A stretch of DNA of 64,000 bases from Nymphaea colorata (taxonomy: Eukaryota; Streptophyta; Magnoliopsida; Nymphaeales; Nymphaeaceae), in contig NC_045149.1 of NCBI RefSeq assembly GCF_008831285.2, positions 12,714,629 to 12,778,628 on the forward strand. The letters are read 5' to 3'. A program made the position numbers and the translations under genes. The notes beneath the pieces were generated by a model. The model searched no databases, was not told where the DNA came from, and saw only the letters and a program-made list of their open reading frames with translations. This document shows, piece after piece, positions 55,910-64,000 of the stretch; the stretch's first letter is position 1, and each line of letters opens with the position of its first letter.

Positions 55910-58893
55910 CATGTCAGGGCAATAGTACACCCAGACTAGTGTGGGTGCCCAAACCCTACCAAGGCAGAGGAATGGATTGAAGATGGTGAACGCATCTTTG
56001 AGATCCTTAAGGTGCCAGAATGTGACAAAGTTAACTATAGTTCGTATTTGTTGAAAGGTAATGTCAAACGGTGGACGTGGAGACCCACCCATTTCACTTA
56101 TCTGCAAGGTTGGTAATTCATCAGTTTTAGTGAGTTTCATGTGATTTTGGGCATGGATTGGTTATATGAGCATTATGCCAACATAGATTGCAGGAAAAAG
56201 CATATACAGTTGTTGACTAATGAGATGCAACCTGTTGAATTTCATGCTCGTAAAGCTGGTCGAACTAATAAGATATTGGTGTCCGCACTAAAGGCTAAAC
56301 GATTGTTAGAAAATGAGAATGTTGCATTCTTGGTCAACGTGTTGACCAATGAGACTGAGCCTTACAGGATGTTGCCATCGTGAGTAAGCACCCCGATGTG
56401 TTTCCTGAGGGACTATCAAGCTTGCCTCCAACACGAGAAGATAAAGACTTCATTTGACCTAGTGTGTCACCTTGGGAAGCACCCATATTGTTTGTTAAAA
56501 GGAAAGATGAAACCATGCGCTTGAGTATAGATGACGGCATGTTGAATCAAGTCACCATAAAAATATAAGTATCTGCTTTTTAGGATTGAAGACTTGTTTG
56601 ATTAACTCAAGAGTGCAAAGTTATTCTCTAAGATCGACCGAAGGACAGGTTATCATCAACTTTGGATATGGGAGGAAGACGTTATTAAGACTGTCTTTCG
56701 AACTAGATATGGACACTATGAATTCAGGGTCATGCCTTTTGGGTTGACCAATGCTCCCACAGCGTTTATGGACCTCATGAATCGGGTTTTTCAAGACTAC
56801 CTGGATCGGTTTGTAATTGTTTTTGTGGATGATATTCTGGTGTACTTAGATAGTGAGGCAGAGCACAGAAATCACTTAAAGAGTGTATTGGGTATTTTGC
56901 ACAAACATAAACCTTACGCCAAGTACTCGAAATGTGAAATTTTGGCTAGAAAAGGTGAACTTGAGTAGTCATGTAATCTCGAATGATGGAATTTCCGTTG
57001 ATCTGGTTAGGGTGTCGACTGTATAGGACTGGAGGACGTCATGCAGCGTAATTGAAGTTAGAAATTTTTGGGATTGGCAGGATTCTATCGTAGGTTCATA
57101 CAAGACTTTTCAAAAATAGCTATACCCATGGCTAAACTATTGAGAAAATGAGTGAAGTTTGTTTGGAATGAAGTGTGTAAAGAGAGTTTTCAAACTCTGA
57201 AGGACAAGCTTACCACTACACCTATTTTGACACTTCCATCGGGTCATTGCGGGTTTGTAGTGCATACTGATGCATCGGGAATTGGTTATGACTATGTATT
57301 GATGCAACCTGGTTGTGTAGTGGCCGATGCTTTGAGCAGACAACTAAGGCTACATTATACAATATGATGAATCACTCTTGGATGTTGTTGCAGGATATGA
57401 TAGCTTGGTAGCCTCACCTTTGTTACGAGAACAAAGCAACAATGACAGCCATGATACGACATTCTTTGATGCAAGAGCATATATTGAAGCAAAAGGAAGA
57501 TCCAGATTTTGCTAAGAACACGAAAGAAAGCAATGGGGCAAATTCTTCTTGGTATCAAGATGAAGATGGTTCATTGCAATTTCAACACAGATTGTGGGTC
57601 CCTATAGATGTAGGGGTGAAGCGTCGATTGCTTGATGAAACTCACAAATCTAAGTTTTCTATACACCCTGGTAGTAAAAAGATGTTTCAGGATATGAGGA
57701 GGAAATTTTGGTGGCCTGAAATGAAGCGTGATATTACAGAATATGTAGTAAAGTGCTTAGTTTGACAGCAGGTCAAAGCAAAGCATCAACGGCCAGGAGG
57801 CTTGTTGCAAAGAATTGATATCCCAGTATGAAAATGGAAAGACATTACGATGGATTTTGTGGTTGGTTTGCCTCACACCAAAAGTCAGCATGATGCCATA
57901 TGGGTGCTTGTTGATCGATTTACGAAGTCCGCTCATTTCTGCCAATAAGAATCAATCAGTCCTTAGAAAGTCTTGCAGAGTTATATATTGGCGAGATAGT
58001 GAGATTACATGGAGTGCCAAAGTCTATCATCGCGGATCGAGATCCACGTTTTACCTTTAGGTTTTGGGGGCAATTGCAAAAGGCATTGGGTACCAAGGTT
58101 AAGCTGAGCACAGCATTCCACCCCTAAACTGATGGGTAATCTGAGAGGACAATTCAAACCTTAGAGGATATGTTGCGTGCTTGTGTCTTAGAGTGGAAAG
58201 GAGAATGAGATAAACAGGTGAAATTGGCAAAATTTGCATATATTAATAGTTACCAATCTAGTATTGGGATAATACCTTTTGAGGCTTTGTATGGAAGGCC
58301 GTGTAGATCGCCAGCTTGTTGGACCGATTTGGGTGATGACAAGATTGAAAACCCTTTAATTTTAGAACACTACACCGACCAAGTACAATTGATAAGGAAA
58401 AAATTGTTGACTGCTTAGAGTAGACAGAAAAGCTATTCCGACATTCGACATAGAGGGTTGGCTTTTGAGGTTAGTAACCATGTGTTCTTGAAGATTTCAC
58501 CTACTAAAGATGTTTTTTGATTTGGTATTAAAGGAAAGTTGAGTCCAAGGTTCTTTGGACCTTTTGAAATCCTAGAGAAGATTAGAGATGTGGCATACAG
58601 ATTGGCACTACCACCTAATTTGAGTCATGTTCATGATGTTTTTCATGTTTCCATGCTTTGAAAGTACGTACCAGATTCTATACATGTGATTGATTTCAAG
58701 GTATTCAAGTGTAAGATGATTTGACAATGAAAGAGAAACCTATTAGAATTGTGGATCAAATAGAGCAAGTGCTTTGCACGAAGAGAATTCTTTTAGTGAA
58801 AGTAGAATGGCAACACCATGGGTTGAAGGAGAGCACATGGGAACTTGAGGAGGATATGCGAAAGAAGTATCCACACTTGTTCTCGCATTGAGG
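55910..58893 (+). pseudogene. Chromovirus gag-pol remnant
   Basis: Pieces appear in order. Gag (RIFEILKVPECDKVNYSSY, near 55,985-56,045). A large deletion removes the zinc knuckle and protease active site, leaving the protease tail and linker (FHVILGMDWLYEHYANIDC, 56,130). RT ([19 protein letters not shown] and [11 protein letters not shown], 56,680-56,860). RNase H cut to HTDASGIGYDYVLMQ joined to VVADALSRQ (about 57,260-57,345). Integrase (HPGSKKMFQDMRRKFWWPEM, then [15 protein letters not shown], 57,660-57,880) with a TGA at 57,763 in the zinc-finger Cys region. A C-terminal chromodomain completes it. At least ten stops. Confidence 0.92.
58795..58893 (+). other. Chromodomain tail of the gypsy integrase
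   Basis: VKVEWQHHGLKESTWELEED then MRKKYPHLFSH and a stop. The aromatic and acidic pattern (VxW..H....STWE.E..M...YP.LF) is the chromodomain end of plant chromoviruses, which targets integration to chromatin marks. Confidence 0.85.
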
Positions 58894-58928
58894 TATGATC
58901 TAAATTTCAAGGACGAAATTTTATTTAA

Positions 58929-58939
58929 GGAGGGTAGGA
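58929..58939 (+). other. Polypurine tract of the chromovirus
   Basis: ggagggtagga lies directly before the TGTAACAC start of the 3' LTR. Confidence 0.8.
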
Positions 58940-61900
58940 TGTAACACTCGTTGTTTTTGTAGGTGGGCTAGATCGGGTCCAGACCCGAACCTGAATCCAC
59001 TAGCGTGGGGAGCCCGTCGCACGAGGGAATTCTTCTCCCTCGCCTTCCTCAGCCATCTCCCTCTTCTTCGTCTATCGCTGGTTCGCACGATAGAGAGAAA
59101 CAGGAGGCAGAAGGAGTGGCAACGACGATAGAGTGATCAGCGACGGCAGCGGTTGAGGAACTGGTGGAGGTGAAGGGCGACAGTGCTGCGGTAAGTCCTC
59201 ACATTCTCTCGATCCCTTTTGTTTTATCTCCCCTCTCCATCAGCACCCTGCCCGCTTGTTTTCTTTCTCTCCCTCTCTGCTCGAGCTCCTTCCTCGTCTC
59301 ATTTGTCTCCTCACCTTCTCCCCCATTTCCCTCGCCCATGCTATCCCTCTTCCTCTACCACTCTCACACTCTCTTGATCTCTTTGCCTGCACTCTCTCCT
59401 CACTGTCAGCACCCTCAACCGAACCGTCCATCTCACCACTAAATGTCTCCTCACGGCAAACCTCTATTTTCATCTCCCTTTTGTTGATTCTCATCGTACC
59501 AATTGCCGTTTGAATGGATTACAGCTAGGGAAGTCTGTTTTTCCCCCCTCTTACTAGCAAGTAGGCCATGTGGTTGGCGACGACAGCAGGCAATTTTGGG
59601 CATTGGCACTTGATCGAATGCTTGAGGTGGATACCAAGAACATTGCGATAGTTTGGACACTAAGTTTGGTGTGAGCAAGGCATAATCAAGCCTAGATTGT
59701 TGAATATTATTTATTAGAGCATGTATAATTATTATTTGAGCATGCTAGACTCATGATTTGATGATTTGGAATGCATATTAGCGATGCTGCTATTTTGAGG
59801 GAACGTTATGACCATGTTGAGAAGACGAAGATTTATGCGTATAAGTGTTTTTCTAGCATGATGTATTGACGTTCAAAGCAATAGGGAAGCATGGTAGAGA
59901 TTGTGATGTTGTGGTGAAGGTTTAGAACCGTTTTAGCAAGCTTGAGAAATAAGCTTCTATTGATGTACATATGCGTTGTATGTTGAGAATTTTAATTGCG
60001 GGGAAGACACCTCAACTAAAGAAAACTAATGAGAAATGTGTTAGTGATGGATTGATTGAAGCATTGAGTTTTGACGTTTGGTGACAACGTCAAGTAGTTG
60101 GGAAGAGACCTTTTTGAGAGCTTTATAGGTCGACACTACCCGTCGACACCCTCTGAAGGCAATGGCATGCCTCAATGATTTTGTTTTTATTTGTTTTGAC
60201 TGTAGAGCTAAACCAGTAGAGAATTTAGTCATTTACCATTTATGTATGATTGCAGGTACACCGGGCACGTCCCGTAGATCTTGAGCGATCAGATTCGAAG
60301 CTCGAAGCATTTTGAAGAGTTTTGAGTTTTGTGGTTACGCGACAGGTATGGCGGCATTCCAGACAAATCCTTGTGTGGGGCCAAATTTGTGAATGTGTGT
60401 TCCAGGATCGTTGGATCCTCGGATTGTGACGTGATTGAATTATTGTAATGTGATTGAATGAATGTATGCATAAGATTGAATGTATGTGATTAGTTTTGTT
60501 TTTGTTAAATGACTATGCAAGTGCATGTGCATGCTAGAATTGATAACTGTTTAGGACAGATGAGGTGGGGTATCGAGTCGAGTATCTCCTTGACCCCAAT
60601 TATGCATTACAAAGCATCCTAGAATGATAATTGCCTAGGACAGATACGAGCCAATCATGGATCGAGACTACTCTTCGTGGTTTGGCTAAGTTTTGAAAGG
60701 TGTGACTGATGTGTGTGATTGTGAATGATTTGTCATGTGACATGTTTTGTTTTGAAAAACTATTAGAATCTCGTTTTGAAAATTGTTTCGTATTTACATG
60801 TGCATGCTAGAATTGATAACTGTTTAGGACAAATGAGGTGGGGTATCGAGTCGAGTGTCTCGTCGACCCTGATTGTGTATTAGAGAGCACCATAGAATGA
60901 TAATTGCATAGGACAGCTACAAGCCATCACAGATCGAGACTACTCTCGGGGATTTGGCTACGTTTTGAAAGATGTGAATGATGTGTTTGATAATATGTGA
61001 GTGCTTATGAATGTGAATACTGTGAATTGTTGCATATGCATTGCCGTGGGCAATGATGCAAATGAATGAATTGGAGGGTAGTTGTACCCGTATTGTTATG
61101 ACGGCTAGCTAAGACTATTAATATTATGTGTAGCCTTCGTGTGGAGGCAATTGAAGGTGTGGGTGCACTCGTGAAGTGTACCAACCTTATGAGCTAGCCA
61201 GTGATTTGGTGAATGTGCTATTATAATGATAAGAATGAACGAATAAGAGAAGAGAGACCAGTGGGATGTGGCTATGTGTTTGGGAGACGTCCCACTTTCG
61301 TCACTGGTATCGCCTATTCGGAGCGTAGGCGGTGCAAGGCCCCAGGGTACTGTTGTGTGATGTGCTTGGAGCGTTGGGCTCCCGCCTTCCCAACCTAGGT
61401 GTCGTAGGGAAGGCTTGAGTATCTCTCCTTGGAATTCACACATCCATGGATGAGTGCTCTACCGCTACAGCGGGTGAATGGATCTATACTGTTTTGGGCC
61501 ACCACAGGGGTTGTCTCTCGACTATGGGCTGCCCGCAGTGTGCATGTGCCTGTGTTTGCACCCACAAAAACTGTCAATTCACTAAAGTTAATGAAAATGA
61601 AAGCATAAAAATGAAATGTATGAGAATGATGTGAGTATGAATGAAGTGTGAATGAGAACGATGTGTTATTTTTGAATTGGATGTGGTTATTGAATGTGTT
61701 ATTGCGGCTTTTGTGTGTGTTCTTGGCCTGTTGTGGTATCGGTAATGGCTCCTTGATAAGTTATGTGCCTGTGTGTCCTACCACAACATGATAGTAAATT
61801 GTTTTGTAGTTAAAGTAAATCAAAAGAATGCAATTGTGCATGTGAATGATATGAATGAAATGATATGTTTATTCGTGCCTTGCATGTGAATTGAAAACAT

Positions 61901-62442
61901 GTTAGTGTGGCCATTGAGTAGCCTTTACATGTCGTGGTCCATGTTAGGGGCCTTCTTGGCAAAAGATGTAGCTATGCCCTGACAAGACATGATGATAGAT
62001 AGTTTTTATAATTGTGATTATCTCATATTTGGGCCATACCTTAGAGGGTTAGGGATTTTCCTGGCTTGTATGGCATACTGCGAAGGCTAAGCCTTCAACT
62101 GTTTCTTTTTTCAGGTTTTGACAGACCCGAGACAGCAGGTTGATCAGATGTCTTCACTCACATCCTATGGGGAGGTTTTGGGTATTTTGTAGTGCCGGCG
62201 CATCTTGTTTTGGTTATATTGATGTCTTGTCTATGTTAGACATCAATTTTGTTGTTTGGGGGCATTTTTGTCATACACATAGATGTGATTTTGTACAAAC
62301 TGAATTTGTTATATAAATGAAAGTTGTCTCATTATTTTGAATTGCTTGGCTCATCTCATTTTGAATTGTTGTGTCGTCGCACCTCAATGTTTTATGTTTA
62401 GAAAAAAAATTTGTTTGAGGGTCAAAAGGTTGGGTTGTGACA
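58940..62442 (+). repeat. 3' LTR of the chromovirus (3,503 bp)
   Basis: It keeps segments lost from the 5' LTR: the 'gagggaattcttctccctcgccttcctc' part near 59,019, 'ttcgtgtggaggcaattg' near 61,136, and 61,223-61,436. It also carries a 274-base tandem duplication starting at 60,524 and 60,798, each beginning catgtgcatgctagaattg. The 33,217 copy has the 61,136-61,436 region too, so it is ancestral. Confidence 0.93.
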
Positions 62443-62447
62443 ATGTA

Positions 62448-63300
62448 GCTATCTAGTCCTTAGTACCATGACTTTGTCAAGGAGCAAGTACATGTGGCAC
62501 ATAGATTTACCCACCTATGAGCAAGACATTCTCATCCATCATGGCATGCAATATCATGCTATTTTTACTTGGCTAAACTATTATGCTCTTGTCCTAATAA
62601 CTCAATTGTTCTAAGCTGAATTGTCCTCAAAGTTATCTTACAAAATTTGAATCTCCGTTTCTTTGTATTGTACCTTTTCCAACACCTTTTGCATCATAAG
62701 AACCTTATTCAAAGAGAAGTTTTTAATTTTCAAGGAGCTTGAGATAAAACTAGGGTGCTATAGAAAAGTACTACCAACTTCTAGATTTGTACATGCAATC
62801 CACAACTAAATTAGAAGATTAAGAACGATCAAGAAAAGACTTGATTAGGGGAAGTGAAGGATGTCTCCCTAGCCAACCTGTAGGAAACTCACAAAGCAAG
62901 AAGCCTATGATTTCTTATCAACAAAACAACTAATCGTTCTCATGAGTAAGCTAACTCAATGAGAGACATAAAAACATGGTTTCTACTCAACTTATTTCAC
63001 AATACCATTTCTTGAATACATTAGAGAAATCATATAAAATTCAAAACTCATCTATTTAGAGTATGAGGCCATTCCTTCATTGTGTTTTTCAATGTTTTAA
63101 ATAATTTCATGCACATAGTGTTAGGATGTCCAATACAAATATGATTTATAAATATGTGCTTGATTATGATGCAAGGCTGCAAGGAGAATAGCCCTCCCAA
63201 CCATTTTATTAAAACAAAATGAGCTTTACACATTTACAAAATTCAACCAAGACTAAAGCATTGAAAGAACAAAAACTAGTGCTCTAAAGGGATAAACTTT
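62448..63300. other. Intergenic DNA, nothing assigned
   Basis: Continues the target DNA of the gypsy element (51,217-52,722). No ends or coding frames recognised. Confidence 0.5.
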
Positions 63301-64000
63301 ACAGCAAATCTTTAGGCTATCTTAGTTGAAAGAAAAAGCCCCAATCAGCTCCTTGCATCAGACTAATCATCTGTTCAGCTCCACAGGGATGTCTCCTTCA
63401 TTGATTGTTATTTGGGTAGCAGCTCTAAGGATTGAGGGAAACTTCCTCAGGATTTGGGAACAGCCCTCCAAGGCTCTATGTAGCATTCTCTTCTAGCTAG
63501 AGTTGTTCGAGAAGATTCCAATTTCACTAGAGTGAAAGAAGACATTATCCAAGAGCTTTCCCAAAAGAATTATCTCAGGACAGATTAGGTCTGCGGCATC
63601 TGAAATGAAGTCAAAAATTGTAAAGTATCCAATGAACCCCTATGATAGGCAGTACCAACCCTCACTTGCATAAGGGACTGCAGGGAGAGAACATGGACAA
63701 AGTGATCATAATCCACATTTAGAAGATGTTGCACCATGATGACCCAGTGTTTCATCTACAACGGGACTTCTCTAACATGTTATTTCCAATCCACTGTCAA
63801 TAAGTTTTCTGCACAAGTACACCAAGCTGCCCTTATGACCTGAGAGATAGAGTAGGAGTTGTCATTATGATAAGTCTCATTTCTTAAATACCATAGCTTC
63901 TAGCAAACAACTAACAATATCAGTTTCCAGCATTTACCAATCCAGCCCTTTTTGAAAGATGCAGACTACCATTTCTTGATCTCTTGAGCCACAAATAGGT
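63300..64000 (-). mobile_element. Possible LINE 3' fragment, minus strand
   Basis: On the minus strand, decayed readings such as GKCWKLILLVVC followed by KLWYLRNETYH resemble the last part of plant LINE polyproteins, where a W..IW..RN motif is common. No zinc-finger or RT block is visible before the window ends. Low confidence. Confidence 0.3.

Larger units (their letters stand above)
52728..62442 (+). mobile_element. Complete but inactive Ty3/gypsy chromovirus, 9,715 bp, TSD ATGTA
   Basis: The LTRs (52,728-55,566 and 58,940-62,442) start TGTAACACTCGTTG and end GTGACA. The whole is flanked by ATGTA at 52,723-52,727 and 62,443-62,447. It has a primer site TGGTATCAGAGC at 55,571-55,582, a polypurine tract before the 3' LTR and a C-terminal chromodomain. 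The very long LTRs, chromodomain and 'ggacgaaattttatttaaggaggg' tail resemble the Tekay/Del group of plant chromoviruses. The interior is only 3.4 kb and is broken by deletions and stops. Confidence 0.95.

Noticed and set aside
1-64000. tRNA, rRNA, CRISPR or organelle-derived sequence
   Set aside because: No cloverleaf with matching A and B boxes, no rRNA blocks and no regular repeat-spacer array were seen by eye; a tRNAscan and organelle search would be more sensitive.

Overview
This is a repeat-rich stretch of a plant nuclear genome, most likely a large-genome angiosperm. The evidence is one plant-type gene fragment on the minus strand, long AT-rich non-coding DNA with TA, AAT and GA microsatellites, and dense nested transposons of plant types: Ty1/copia, Ty3/gypsy chromovirus, L1-type LINE, and hAT and Tourist MITEs. 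Nothing bacterial, viral-particle-like or CRISPR-like was seen. The species cannot be named from the sequence.

The one host gene I recognise is the 5' part of a plastid glutamate-cysteine ligase gene (GSH1, first step of glutathione synthesis). It has a TATA box near 15.39 kb, a probable non-coding leader exon at 15,350-15,275, and the first coding exon at 13,165-12,808, which encodes the transit peptide and the start of the mature protein. The intron after that exon runs left past the window edge. It carries a complete but dead copia element (6,302-11,377, TSD GAAAC) and a gypsy LTR that is itself split by a second copia element (1-3,124) with an intact polyprotein frame.

From 15.4 to 33 kb lies intergenic DNA with many small elements: a family of about 130-210-bp hAT-like MITEs (four of six copies in the window with good 8-bp target duplications), two larger hAT MITEs, a Tourist MITE inside a fold-back or TRIM-like repeat, and an L1 LINE on the minus strand (about 26.95-32.49 kb) split by a 2.4-kb solo LTR with TSD ATAGT.

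From 33.2 to 38.8 kb, a truncated gypsy copy (LTR plus primer-binding site) abuts a second copy of the 2.4-kb LTR family, followed by TA tracts and a 175-bp near-perfect duplication. From 41.6 to 46.2 kb is a plus-strand LINE with endonuclease and reverse transcriptase, heavily mutated. From 46.26 to 50.4 kb is a minus-strand copia remnant. From 52,728 to 62,442 is a complete but inactive chromovirus with very long LTRs (2.84 and 3.50 kb), an initiator-Met primer site, a chromodomain and TSD ATGTA. The last 1.5 kb may hold another LINE fragment.

I found no clearly undescribed biological system. The most useful observations are the GSH1 gene with its transposon-laden intron, the base-resolved nesting history, several strong hairpins, and the LTR asymmetries.
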